From Lachnospiraceae bacterium XPB1003 (GTDB lineage Bacteria > Bacillota > Clostridia > Lachnospirales > Lachnospiraceae): a DNA stretch of 64,000 bases. Below are positions 55,236 to 64,000 of this stretch, in pieces; positions within the stretch are counted from its first letter, which is position 1; the number at the start of each line of letters is the position of its first letter. The stretch is taken from the NCBI GenBank assembly GCA_900102065.1, contig FMVK01000003.1:124001-188000 (forward strand). The letters run 5' to 3'. Position numbers and translations under genes: made by a program. The notes under the pieces are model-generated. The model was not told the origin of the DNA. It was given only the letters and a program-made list of their open reading frames with translations, and searched no databases.

Positions 55236-55694
55236 ATGAGAAAGAACAAAGGTTTTTCACTCGTAGAGCTTATCATCGTTATTGCGATCATGGCTATTCT
55301 TGTAGGCGTACTTGCACCTCAGCTTATCAAGTACATCGAGAAGTCAAAGGTTGCAGCTGATACACAGGTAGTTGATTCAGTTCACACTGCAATGCTTACA
55401 GCTATGATGGATCCCGAAGTTGCTAACGCTGATTCTGCTTCAGGCAACTCTTTCACCGGCTCAGGAGCAGTTAGCGCAATCACCAGCACATCAGTTGTTG
55501 GTTCTGCTTTCTGGGAAGTTATGGGCGGCAGCCAGGGTGCTAAGGTTTCTATTAAGCTTAAGTCTTACGGCGCAAGCACCGGTAACCTTTCTTACTCTGT
55601 AATCGGAAACAACAAGATCTCTGTTTGGATCTCCGGTACAGATAGCAGAGGATCTAAGAATCCTTCAGCTTCTTACTACATCAGAGTAGAGTAA
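55236..55694 (+). CDS. Type IV prepilin-like protein 2, highly expressed type
   Basis: A 152-residue prepilin. Leader MRKNKG, cleavage after Gly, then FSLVELIIVIAIMAILVGVL with Glu at +5, and the continuing helix APQLIKYIEKSKVAADTQV. The C-terminal part is Ser/Gly/Thr-rich and lacks Cys, offering many possible O-glycosylation sites. AAAAAGGAGAAAATC before ATG 55236 sets the start; the frame open from 55134 is a leader artefact. Codons are strongly biased toward those seen in xfp, unlike the flanking YfhO genes, so expression is probably high. It has its own promoter and terminator. It is homologous to the gene at 31574. Confidence 0.9.
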   Translation: MRKNKGFSLVELIIVIAIMAILVGVLAPQLIKYIEKSKVAADTQVVDSVHTAMLTAMMDPEVANADSASGNSFTGSGAVSAITSTSVVGSAFWEVMGGSQGAKVSIKLKSYGASTGNLSYSVIGNNKISVWISGTDSRGSKNPSASYYIRVE

Positions 55695-55730
55695 TCTGTT
55701 TAAAGTAAGATAAACGATTAATAATAAGAA

Positions 55731-55766
55731 AAGCTTCGGGATGGGTTCCGCCCGAAGCTTTTTTAT
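55731..55766 (+). terminator. Terminator after prepilin gene 2
   Basis: A perfect 10-bp stem, AAGCTTCGGG (55731-55740) with CCCGAAGCTT (55751-55760), 10-nt loop and T run, 36 nt after the stop codon. Confidence 0.95.
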
Positions 55767-55799
55767 TTCTCTGAGAAATTGATTTATAATTGGTATTGA

Positions 55800-56323
55800 T
55801 TAAACCTGATTATGAAATGATAGGGGGAGAATGATTTCTACATGACTTTATATCCTCGATCGGTTTAGATGCAGTTATCACCCCAGACAGATCGTTGTGG
55901 AATTATTTTTCCAATACAGTCTATAATTTACCGAATTATTCTTTATTATTTCAGGAATACTGTTTCACAGAGTCTTAAATATCCGATCAATGCTCCGGCA
56001 AGGTATTGTGGACGGGATCAGATCTGTATCGGTCTTTCTTATACCGATTTTCATTGGTTTGGGTATGATTTACAGACCGGATAATGCGATTTTGTGGAAT
56101 GAAAGCCTCGCTTTCTTGCGTTATTGATCGTTTCTTTGGGGATCCTGATTGAAAGCTCTCCTAACTCTGCTTTAGCGATATATTTTGCAATGCTCGTAAA
56201 TGGCATATATCTTGCAGATCCGTCATCCGTATCCGGGATCATTTTTCTTGCGGGATTAAATCTGGCGCTTGCTATAATCTCCTATATTCTTTTAGGGATA
56301 AAAAAGAGGAAGAAAACATGCTG
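55800..56323 (+). pseudogene. Decayed membrane-protein gene
   Basis: No single intact frame covers this stretch, but protein-like pieces follow one another in different frames. First comes a hydrophilic piece with IGLDAVITPDRSLWNYF and NLPNYSLLFQEY. A second starts MLRQGIVDGIRSVSVFL with IPIFIGLGMIYRPDNAILW. A third is hydrophobic (SALAIYFAMLVNGIYLADP) and ends in a basic tail LLGIKKRKKTC. Together they look like the C-terminal half of a polytopic membrane protein broken by frameshifts and stops. The original family could not be identified. It fills the gap between the prepilin terminator and the convergent YfhO gene. Confidence 0.4.
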
Positions 56324-56333
56324 AATTGATTTT

Positions 56334-59018
56334 TTATTTACGGACACTTCTTTTTTCGGATTTTAATATAGGAAGAAGACATGCCGGAATAGAGATCAGA
56401 AGTGATATTATAGATAATATTTTACCTGCTTTATATCCCGAGGGAATGAATTGCAACCGGATATCATGTGTTCCTTCGGGAAGGTTACAGCACAGAAAAG
56501 CATTGTCGACGCAAGAGAAAGTATCTGTTTCCACCCCGTCAGTATAGATATGCCAGTCATTATCAAAGGGGATGCTGGTAAAGAATACTGTTCTGTCCTT
56601 CGGAACATCGACAGTTCCGTTGATACAGCTGGCGGAAAAATCTGTAATTTTCATTCCGTAAGCATCTATATCTTTGCAGAGTTTATCTAACTCACCATTA
56701 TCCAGATAATTATAGAAATAAATATTTTTAAAGACAGCTGAGCGATCTGAATTGCACAGGATAAGACCGCATACATCAAAACCAAGATCCGAATGCGGCA
56801 GATTCATGTCCGGATTGTCGGCTTCATTATAATCCTGCGGTGTGAAAATGCATCCGAAGCTTGCTCTGGATGAGGAATAATAGCCTTTTAACGCATCAAT
56901 AATCAGCGCTGAATCGCTGTAGAGAGGCGTCCCGTGAACTGACATACAGCCTAAGAGCTGTTTGTTTTCTTCTTTTTCCCTGATATATAAGTATTGAGTA
57001 TCGGAGATTGAGTCAATGGGGGCATAGAAGGTCTGAGCATATTCTTCCGAATCCAGTACTACATTATATGACTTGATCACAAAGCTGCCCGGATCTATTT
57101 CTTCAAAAATATGATACCTGCCGTCCGTTATGAGGTTAACCAGATTTTCCTGGTTGATAAACGGATTATCCTCAGCTGAGTAATCCAGGATACGCGGAGA
57201 ACACATAAATCCAAGTGGGCAGTAATTGTCATATTGAGAGATTGAATAATCTCTGGAAGTTGCTAACTCGTTATGATCAGGTACCGTAACAAGGTATTTT
57301 GTGCCAAAGATCATATAGGTAAGGGGAGTATAGCCATGTTCTTCTATTACTCGGTTGGATGTGACAATTCCCAGATGCCAGAGAGCCATCCTTAGATTAT
57401 AGTCGTCGGATGATGAAAAAGTGTTGAATCCGGCATATCCGTAGAATGTCGGCGCATTTGAAAGAGATTCGTTTTGTACGCTGATGCGGTAAAAAGAGTC
57501 ATCATTTTCTTTGACCTGTGACATGGCCTGTGATTCGGCAGCGAAAAGGTTGGTATATACGACATCGTTATTTTCAAAAGAACGGTGTTTAATGCACATG
57601 AAGAAATTGACCGCCAGTTCCAGACATAACAAGAGTGAAAAAACAGGTTTTAATACTTGGGTTTTGGCATTTTTATTCCGCAGATAATATAGCAACATAT
57701 AGGCTGCCAAAAAAGCGCTATTGATAAAAAATCCTGTTGTTCCCGAAAGCACATGGTTAGGATTAACGCGTGCCGTCTGAAGTGGCATCATTGCGGAATA
57801 TAATATTATTAACGCAACCGTATATGAGAAGAAATAAGAGGGTTTTATCTCTGTGATATCGTCAAATACTGCTGCTGCCGAAGCGCACAGAGTAAAGATC
57901 AGACAAAAGGTAAAGCGATATGCATAGAAATTCGGATAGTCAAATGCATGCATGAATGTGTACATGGGAAGATTGATCATTGCAATGACATAGAATACGG
58001 TAATTACCCCAATTACAGAACGGATCTTTATGGAAATTTTCTTCTTAAAGAATATAAACGGGAAAAGGACGAGCACGGGAAGAGAGCAGTATAAAAACGG
58101 TGTAACGTTATTTAGACTGGGCATTTCTCCGATAAACAGGCTCTTTATGATATCCGGGATGTAGGAAGCAAGTTGGGTGAATTCAAAGTTGTCGGCTGCG
58201 GAGTGTGAGTATAACAGGTATCCGGCGGGGAGAAGCATTATTCCACACAGACCGGCTGATAAAAAGATGCAGATACAGAAATGAAGTCCTGAAAAAATGA
58301 AATTCTTAATTGTCCGGCGGTTAAAACCTTTGGAATGGCATATTGACGCACCGAGAAAAACCAGAGCTTCAAAGATACCGGCCATAAAAGCAATATAGAA
58401 ATTAGTTAAGAAAAGATATGAATAAGAGAGTATCAGTGAAAGTGTATTTGTTTTCTTTCTTGGATGATCAGTTGCCTCTATGGTAAATATGCTGATCAGA
58501 GGAAGCATATACAGGCAGTCAAGCCACATGATGTGAATGTAATATGCGGCGCTCCAGGTGCTAAGCGCATAGCACAGAGAAAAAAGGACTGCGCTGAAGT
58601 CGGTTTTTTTAAGGATTCTTTTTTCAAAGTAACAAAATGTAGCTGCTGACAATGCGAGTTTGACAGTGATGATAAATGTAGTCATCGTAGAAACGGGGAC
58701 CGCTTCAATGAGGTAGAGCAGATTAAAGGGGCTGAGGGTATAGTATGCAAATGTAAGCGCAGTTCCGGAACCCAGATAAAGAGAAAAAGAATACCATAGA
58801 TCCGCTTCTCCTTTTAATACACGAAGAAACATCCGGATAAAACCGATATATTGGACGTATAGATCACCATAGAGAAAACTCTCATTGTTGTTACCGAGAA
58901 TACCGGCCGCAGCCAATACTGTCAGGAAAATGAAGGCTGTCAGTAAAGCCGAAAACAGCGGGTATAGAGCGATCCTGTTGATTTTTTTTTCTTTTGGAGT
59001 GAGATTTTTATCAGTCAT
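56334..59018 (-). CDS. YfhO-family membrane glycosyltransferase 3
   Basis: An 894-residue YfhO paralogue on the minus strand. ESFLYGDLYVQYIGFIRMF holds the first-loop Asp, with YLGSGTALTFAYYT after it. TPFLYCSLPVLVLFP and FDYPNFYAYRF correspond to conserved segments of the other copies, and the C-terminal domain reads DWHIYTDG with LPEGTHDIRLQFIPSG. It is the second gene of a two-gene minus-strand unit, 17 nt after the YfhO gene that ends at 59036. No clear ribosome site is visible before its start codon, so coupling to the upstream gene is likely. Confidence 0.87.
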   Translation of the reverse strand: MTDKNLTPKEKKINRIALYPLFSALLTAFIFLTVLAAAGILGNNNESFLYGDLYVQYIGFIRMFLRVLKGEADLWYSFSLYLGSGTALTFAYYTLSPFNLLYLIEAVPVSTMTTFIITVKLALSAATFCYFEKRILKKTDFSAVLFSLCYALSTWSAAYYIHIMWLDCLYMLPLISIFTIEATDHPRKKTNTLSLILSYSYLFLTNFYIAFMAGIFEALVFLGASICHSKGFNRRTIKNFIFSGLHFCICIFLSAGLCGIMLLPAGYLLYSHSAADNFEFTQLASYIPDIIKSLFIGEMPSLNNVTPFLYCSLPVLVLFPFIFFKKKISIKIRSVIGVITVFYVIAMINLPMYTFMHAFDYPNFYAYRFTFCLIFTLCASAAAVFDDITEIKPSYFFSYTVALIILYSAMMPLQTARVNPNHVLSGTTGFFINSAFLAAYMLLYYLRNKNAKTQVLKPVFSLLLCLELAVNFFMCIKHRSFENNDVVYTNLFAAESQAMSQVKENDDSFYRISVQNESLSNAPTFYGYAGFNTFSSSDDYNLRMALWHLGIVTSNRVIEEHGYTPLTYMIFGTKYLVTVPDHNELATSRDYSISQYDNYCPLGFMCSPRILDYSAEDNPFINQENLVNLITDGRYHIFEEIDPGSFVIKSYNVVLDSEEYAQTFYAPIDSISDTQYLYIREKEENKQLLGCMSVHGTPLYSDSALIIDALKGYYSSSRASFGCIFTPQDYNEADNPDMNLPHSDLGFDVCGLILCNSDRSAVFKNIYFYNYLDNGELDKLCKDIDAYGMKITDFSASCINGTVDVPKDRTVFFTSIPFDNDWHIYTDGVETDTFSCVDNAFLCCNLPEGTHDIRLQFIPSGYKAGKILSIISLLISIPACLLPILKSEKRSVRK

Positions 59019-59035
59019 TTTATTTTTCAGATTTC

Positions 59036-61786
59036 TTATTTAGTTTCTTTTTTATTGTCTGCTGAATTATCTGCTGTGTTATTTTCTTTTGCTGCTTTTT
59101 CTTTCTGTTCTTTCTTCAGCTTCTTCTTTGCTTCGGCTTTTTCATCAGGTCTGGATAAGAGTAATACAGACCAGATAAGAAATGAAACAATAGTAGTTAC
59201 AGTACCTTTTAGTTTTCCGGGAGTTTCGTAAACAAATGTGATCTTATGTTCGCCGTTTGTTGCAACTACAAGTCCCACAAAGTCACCGTCCATTGTTACG
59301 ATGACATGGGCTTTATTCTCGTCAACATAGGCTGTCCAACCCTTGTCATACGGGATGGTCGTGAACAGTATCATGTGTTCATCATCCTGAGTTACTGTAC
59401 CCTCTATCCTGCCGGGAGTATATGACGTAATGGTCATAGGGTGAGAGGAAAGATTGGAGTAAGCTCTGGTCAGTTCTTCGGGATCAGCCTGCTTGAAACA
59501 GATCGTATTAAGCAATTGTTCGGAAGAGACTCCGGTAAAATCAATTGTCCAGGATCTGAAATTGCCTTCTCCGACAGTGTTATCAAGTATCTCATAAGGG
59601 AACTCCGAAAGTCCTGAAGAAACTGCATTGTGGTTAAGCTTATGAGGTATGTCAAGTCCTGAGAATCCTGCGATCAATTTCGGAGAAGGTCCGTATCCGT
59701 CTTCGGCATTGAACCAGGCATAAGTATTATCATCGGCGTCATTAATATAATAAGTAACAAAGGGGTTGTTGACCTGATTTGTAACTCTTTTATATGCCAC
59801 AAGGCCTCCGGAAGGGATGATCTCTTCCGAAAATGCCGCATTTTTTATCCGGTCTTCCGGAACGTCTGTATAGAGTTGGTAATCCTCATCGGTCATTCGC
59901 TGCAAAAGAGCGATATCGGTCTCAAAAGGATCATCTTCGGGCATATAAGCGGACATTGAAGGCGAGACCATAAATGCAAAAGGTAATGCCTCGGGATTCT
60001 CGGTTAATCTGTAATCCCCGTTTCCGTCGGGAGTAAGGGTATATTTAACGGAAAAAATCATATCGGTAAACTTCTGTGTACCGGTATCAAATGTTCGATG
60101 TGAAGAATTGGGGATACCCAGAGTTGAAAAAGTGAGACGAACTTTTTCATCGTCACTTATACCGTAGGAGGAAAGTGTGTTTACGCCCAAAAGCGAAGCT
60201 TCGTTATAATTGCTGCCTCCGTTTAACTTCATCCTGTACAGAGAAGGGTCCGCAGCCTTAACATTGGAGATCGCTGCATTAAGTTTATTATATCTGTTAT
60301 CAAATTCGGATGAACTGATCCTGAGAGAGGGATCGGATCCGGATCCTGCAAATGATCTGATGGAACTTAAAGAGTTGATCGACAGCTCGGCTATCAGTAC
60401 TGTAAATGAAAAATATAACAACGCTTTGGATGAGAATCTCTGCCCGGTATATAAGTGTATCCATAATAACCATATCAGAAGAAATGCGGCGTTAAGGATA
60501 AGTCCGTTTTCCGTAGCGGCATTTAAACCGGTCATGGATTGGAGAAGCGCGGTAAAAGCATAGGATATGATCAAAACAGCTATGTAGATCCGAAAAGCCT
60601 TAAGGGGTAATTCACGGGTATTTTCGTTATTCAGCAAGACCTGTTCTGCCATTATTATCAGCATAAAAACAATGCAGGGAGCAAAATCAAATGTGCTGTT
60701 TACGCCCTGAGGTCTGATGATCTGAAGCATCATATTGAGATGAGGAGATATCATGGCACAGATATATATGATCAGTACCGCTGATACTCCGATTTTTTTA
60801 TCTTTGGAAATGTTCCTGTCCGTGAAATAAAAAGGTAATAAAAGTAATACGGGAAGACCGCAGTACAATGCGGGAATCTGATTGAATGAATTACCCGTCG
60901 AGTTGATAAAGAGGGCGCTAATTATATCGGGGATAGTAGTTGTTAATTCCGGAAGCGCGGTATCAAACGCACCGCCGTGTTCTTTGATGAATAAATATGC
61001 GGGAATAAAGAACAAACCGCAGCATCCGAGTGCCAGCAGGCAGGGGAGAAGGATGCGGATCAGCATAACGGGAATGCGCTTTATAGTCTTTGTATTAGCG
61101 ATATAGATGATCGAGCGGATTAAATAAACTACAAGGATAAATACGGATATGATAAAACCCATATAGAAATTTGTAATGAACAGATAAACCAGACAAAGCG
61201 TAAACAAAAGCAGAGTGGTCCTGTCTTTTTTTCTGTAAGCAAAATCTTTTTCGCCTTCATATTCATTAAGCGCTATTGTATCAGCCGTAAATGCCATTAT
61301 GAGCGGAAGGATATACATGGCATCAAACCATGAGTAGTTGTTAAGACTCACCTGAAACCATGAGGACAGAGCCCAGCACAGAGAGAAGAACAAAGTGACG
61401 GGGCGTTGGGTTTTAATATGTTTTTCCGAAAAAAAAGAAAATGCCGCTGCGGCAAGTGAGATCTTAAGTATGATTATAACATTTGCCATTGTGATCATGG
61501 AGATGCCCGGGATCAGATACAGCAGATTGAAAGGGCTGAAAGCCGTATACAGATATGTATATATCGTAGGCGAACCGGCATATATTGAAAAAGAATACCA
61601 GAGGCTTTCTTCTCCCTTAAGAACTCTTAGAAAAGACTGTATAAAGGGGAGGTATTGCTGATAATTATTCCCCATGCTAACAGAGGAACCGGTGAAACTG
61701 AAAAAACCGAGTATAAAGAAAAGGAACGTCATGACGACAGCAGTCATGAAGAAACTGATAAAAGGTGTACGCTTGAGTGATTTCAT
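59036..61786 (-). CDS. YfhO-family membrane glycosyltransferase 4
   Basis: A 916-residue YfhO paralogue. In the first outer loop SVSMGNNYQQYLPFIQSF has Asn-Asn where the sibling ending at 56334 has Gly-Asp, so the usual acidic residue is missing. Other segments are conserved (IPALYCGLPVLLLLP, IRPQGVNSTFDF, KGWTAYVDE), and the C-terminal domain ends TNGEHKITFVYETPG. A charged tail rich in Lys, Glu and Ala (KKLKKEQKEKAAKENN) follows the last helix on the cytosolic side. AAAGGAC lies before the start codon. It is divergent from the YfhO gene at 61919. Confidence 0.87.
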   Translation of the reverse strand: MKSLKRTPFISFFMTAVVMTFLFFILGFFSFTGSSVSMGNNYQQYLPFIQSFLRVLKGEESLWYSFSIYAGSPTIYTYLYTAFSPFNLLYLIPGISMITMANVIIILKISLAAAAFSFFSEKHIKTQRPVTLFFSLCWALSSWFQVSLNNYSWFDAMYILPLIMAFTADTIALNEYEGEKDFAYRKKDRTTLLLFTLCLVYLFITNFYMGFIISVFILVVYLIRSIIYIANTKTIKRIPVMLIRILLPCLLALGCCGLFFIPAYLFIKEHGGAFDTALPELTTTIPDIISALFINSTGNSFNQIPALYCGLPVLLLLPFYFTDRNISKDKKIGVSAVLIIYICAMISPHLNMMLQIIRPQGVNSTFDFAPCIVFMLIIMAEQVLLNNENTRELPLKAFRIYIAVLIISYAFTALLQSMTGLNAATENGLILNAAFLLIWLLWIHLYTGQRFSSKALLYFSFTVLIAELSINSLSSIRSFAGSGSDPSLRISSSEFDNRYNKLNAAISNVKAADPSLYRMKLNGGSNYNEASLLGVNTLSSYGISDDEKVRLTFSTLGIPNSSHRTFDTGTQKFTDMIFSVKYTLTPDGNGDYRLTENPEALPFAFMVSPSMSAYMPEDDPFETDIALLQRMTDEDYQLYTDVPEDRIKNAAFSEEIIPSGGLVAYKRVTNQVNNPFVTYYINDADDNTYAWFNAEDGYGPSPKLIAGFSGLDIPHKLNHNAVSSGLSEFPYEILDNTVGEGNFRSWTIDFTGVSSEQLLNTICFKQADPEELTRAYSNLSSHPMTITSYTPGRIEGTVTQDDEHMILFTTIPYDKGWTAYVDENKAHVIVTMDGDFVGLVVATNGEHKITFVYETPGKLKGTVTTIVSFLIWSVLLLSRPDEKAEAKKKLKKEQKEKAAKENNTADNSADNKKETK

Positions 61787-61854
61787 AGATTTGTCCTTTA
61801 ATATATGATGCTACATAATAATATCAATTTATTATATAATGGTTAAAATATAAA

Positions 61855-61884
61855 CGCAATCAGCTGATGGCACCTGTGATTGCG
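61855..61884. repeat. Inverted repeat between divergent YfhO genes
   Basis: CGCAATCA (61855-61862) and TGATTGCG (61877-61884) form an 8-bp perfect stem with a 14-nt loop in the 132-bp gap between divergent YfhO genes. There is no T run on the + side. It could be an operator or part of a leader; no function is claimed. Confidence 0.5.
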
Positions 61885-61918
61885 CTATCATGATTCTTTA
61901 ATATCGAGGGCTGTATCA

Positions 61919-64000
61919 ATGGAAAATATCGAAGGAATAATTGAAATTAATGAAATCAATAAAGAAGAAAAAGGGGCAGATGAAGCGGGATTTGTTGTTC
62001 CGGAACTGCTTTTGGATAAGCAATTCGCAATAAATATAAAGCATATATTGTTGTCGGTCATTCTTACTTTGGTATGTGCATGCGCGATTTTCTTTTTGGC
62101 CGATTGCTTTCCAGGAGTTGGAAGCGAGATTTTTGTTTGGTCTGACGGAGCTCAGGGAACGGGCAATTTTGAGTGGAGGAAGGTGTTAGCGGGAGAAAGT
62201 ACGGAATATACCTTTGCCGCGGGAATGGGAAGTGAAAGAACGTCACCGTATATTGTCGACCCGGTTGCGGCATTGATCAATCTTGCAACAGATGATATTA
62301 ATCTAACCTCTTTTATTTGGGTGATTATAAAATGTTCTCTTGCAGCTGCTTCATTTAATGCTTTTATCCAGTACTTCCTCAGGAAAAAGGATACTATTCT
62401 GGTTGCGTTATCGGTAGTATATGCTATAAGTGGATATTTCCTTGGATTTTATATGGTCCATGAGTACCTTAATGTTACTTACTTCTTCCCTTTGATAATG
62501 ATCTGTGTACTGCGTTTTGTCAGAACGGGGAAGTGGTTTCTGCTCTCTCTTGCATACGGCTTCAGCTTCTTTTCTTTTTTCTACTCGTCTTATATAAGTG
62601 GAGTGTTCAGTTTTATCTGTTTTTGCGGACTTCTGTTTTTCAGATACGGTAAGGATATTCGCAAGATCCTTAAAACCGGATCGATTTATGTTTTATCGGT
62701 CATTGCAGGTATGTTTATTGCGGCCTGCAGGTTGCTGCCTACCGTAATGACGATATTAAGAAATGATGCGATCAATGAGGAGGCCCGTAATTTTGAGCTG
62801 ATCACGCCCTGGGATTTTTTCTCTAATTTCTTTATAGGACAGTATCAGTCATTTGATAATCCGTATCCAATGGTTTATTGCGGTCTGCTCCCGCTGTTTC
62901 TTTGCATCTACTTCTTTTTTGATAAGGATGTGGCAAAAAAAGTCAGACTTTTTGCGGCCGGGGTGCTGGTGTTTCTTTTGGTTTGTACTTTCTTTAAACC
63001 TTTTTACAGGCTTATCCATTTTGGGGCTGAGCCTAATTCATTTGCATTCAGATTTTCCTTTGTTTATACGTTTTATGTCTGCGTCCTGGCTGGATACGAA
63101 CTTCAGGCAAAGGACAGAAGACGCGGCCTGCTTATAATATCCATGGCATTTATCATGACTTATCTGGCTACCTTGCTTTGGAGGGACAGCCATTATGCCG
63201 AAGATGCCAACGGTATGTCGTTGAAAAAACTGCTCATCCAGTCTGTTTTCACTGCATTCTGGGCAGGGATTATCTGGGTCTCAAGTACAAAGTGGAAACA
63301 GAAAATGGTCTGGCTCATATTTGCGGCGATGATACTTGAGTGCGTTGTCAATGGCGCACTGGTTGAGACAGGAAAAGGAAGAGCACCCCTTATGTATGCC
63401 GATGTATACGATATGTGGGTTACCAAGGGGAAGGAAAGCTCCAGGATAATAAAAGAAAGAGCAAAAGAGGACGGTGCGCTTTTCTACAGGGTTGATGAAC
63501 TGAATGCTCCGACATTTAATCAGGGGGCAAAGTTCGGATATAATACTATATCGACTTTTGACAATCTGACAAAGCAGTCGGTAAGACTGACGCTGCAGAA
63601 TCTTGGATATGCCGGATCTGCCAGAGTTCTTTTCGGGCACGGTGGCACGGAATTCACACGGATGATTTTTGATGTCAGATATAACATAAGCATTCTGTAT
63701 AAACCGGATGAAGATCCTGAAAACTATCTCATAGAAAAGTATGATGAACCTTTGTCTGTGGGCTTTATGGTATCGGACTATATCAACAGCTATAAGGGTG
63801 AGTCGGAGAATGCTTTTGAGAATAATAATGAACTTGCAAGCATGATGCTTGGCAGGGATTGCTTTGTGTTTGATGCAATGGGAGATATAGATCCCGATGC
63901 ACAGATTGAATTCGAGGATGATGGTATCGAAGCACACAGGGTGGATGATAACTTTATCCTGGTAAGATCTTCCGCGCTGGATAAAGCCAAAGTCGGGGGG
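61919..64000 (+). CDS. YfhO-family membrane glycosyltransferase 5, partial
   Basis: An open frame of 694 codons that runs off the right edge without a stop; the C-terminus is missing. The N-terminus has an acidic cytosolic extension of about 40 residues (MENIEGIIEINEINKEEKG), then helix 1, a first outer loop SEIFVWSDGAQGTG and GMGSERTSPYI. YPMVYCGLLPLFL and EPNSFAFRFSFVYTF correspond to the conserved segments of the other YfhO copies. The soluble region (GALFYRVDELNAPTFNQGAKFGYN) aligns in layout with the others. GAGGG (61906-61910) precedes ATG 61919. Divergent from the minus-strand YfhO pair. Confidence 0.88.
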   Translation, partial: MENIEGIIEINEINKEEKGADEAGFVVPELLLDKQFAINIKHILLSVILTLVCACAIFFLADCFPGVGSEIFVWSDGAQGTGNFEWRKVLAGESTEYTFAAGMGSERTSPYIVDPVAALINLATDDINLTSFIWVIIKCSLAAASFNAFIQYFLRKKDTILVALSVVYAISGYFLGFYMVHEYLNVTYFFPLIMICVLRFVRTGKWFLLSLAYGFSFFSFFYSSYISGVFSFICFCGLLFFRYGKDIRKILKTGSIYVLSVIAGMFIAACRLLPTVMTILRNDAINEEARNFELITPWDFFSNFFIGQYQSFDNPYPMVYCGLLPLFLCIYFFFDKDVAKKVRLFAAGVLVFLLVCTFFKPFYRLIHFGAEPNSFAFRFSFVYTFYVCVLAGYELQAKDRRRGLLIISMAFIMTYLATLLWRDSHYAEDANGMSLKKLLIQSVFTAFWAGIIWVSSTKWKQKMVWLIFAAMILECVVNGALVETGKGRAPLMYADVYDMWVTKGKESSRIIKERAKEDGALFYRVDELNAPTFNQGAKFGYNTISTFDNLTKQSVRLTLQNLGYAGSARVLFGHGGTEFTRMIFDVRYNISILYKPDEDPENYLIEKYDEPLSVGFMVSDYINSYKGESENAFENNNELASMMLGRDCFVFDAMGDIDPDAQIEFEDDGIEAHRVDDNFILVRSSALDKAKVGG

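Noticed and set aside
63281-63937. 218-codon minus-strand frame near the right edge
   Set aside because: It lies under the partial YfhO gene, which has conserved YfhO segments in the + frame.

Overview
The window looks like a chromosome segment of a Gram-positive anaerobe of the Clostridia, most likely a Lachnospiraceae-type gut or rumen bacterium. This is inferred from moderate GC, an abundance of AGA/ATA codons outside highly expressed genes, Shine-Dalgarno-led genes, a phosphoketolase, a GH3 glucosidase, a cytosolic DUF362 ferredoxin-like protein, an Rpn-type nuclease and large arrays of YfhO-like membrane proteins. No rRNA, tRNA, CRISPR array or insertion sequence was recognised.

Layout. 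1-10 kb: metabolic genes (CTP synthase, phosphoketolase, DUF362 ferredoxin-like protein, GH3 beta-glucosidase), then an Rpn/PD-(D/E)XK gene and a convergent histidine phosphatase gene, with clear hairpin terminators. 10.2-23.3 kb: a surface-glycan biosynthesis operon: TPP-dependent enzyme, NeuB-SAF-cupin synthase, HAD phosphatase, radical SAM protein, GDPD-like protein, second HAD phosphatase, two paralogous nucleotidyltransferases with a cupin between them, a degenerate-cupin/WavE fusion, GT2 transferase, NAD epimerase, Nudix hydrolase and a C-methyltransferase-type enzyme. The part from about 15.3 to 20.6 kb is visibly more A+T-rich. 23.4-31.5 kb: HD protein, Cys-rich membrane peptide, putative papain-like protease, MntR/DtxR-family regulator, PglK-like ABC flippase, GT11 fucosyltransferase, lepA, and a set of small membrane proteins including two half-size DMT transporters.

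31.5-64 kb: an unusual block. It opens with an orphan type IV prepilin-like gene, then a flippase, RfbH, RfbG, a methyltransferase and a run of very large polytopic membrane proteins (GT-C or YfhO-like). These include a beta-helix/GT-C fusion and a YidC-like insertase domain joined to an alkaline-phosphatase-superfamily (phosphoethanolamine-transferase-like) domain. A second prepilin-like gene, with a strong promoter, leader hairpin, highly expressed-type codon use and its own terminator, lies among five YfhO paralogues (two on + before it, two on - and one on + after it; the last runs off the window).

How they may work together (inference): sugar precursors made in 10-23 kb and by RfbG/RfbH feed lipid-linked saccharides. 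Flippases (Wzx-like, PglK-like, half-DMT) carry them outward. YfhO/GT-C proteins attach sugars outside the membrane, and the YidC-transferase fusion may add a phospho-substituent. Pilin-like proteins may be the decorated product or simply share the neighbourhood. No pilus assembly ATPase, platform protein or prepilin peptidase is present in the window.
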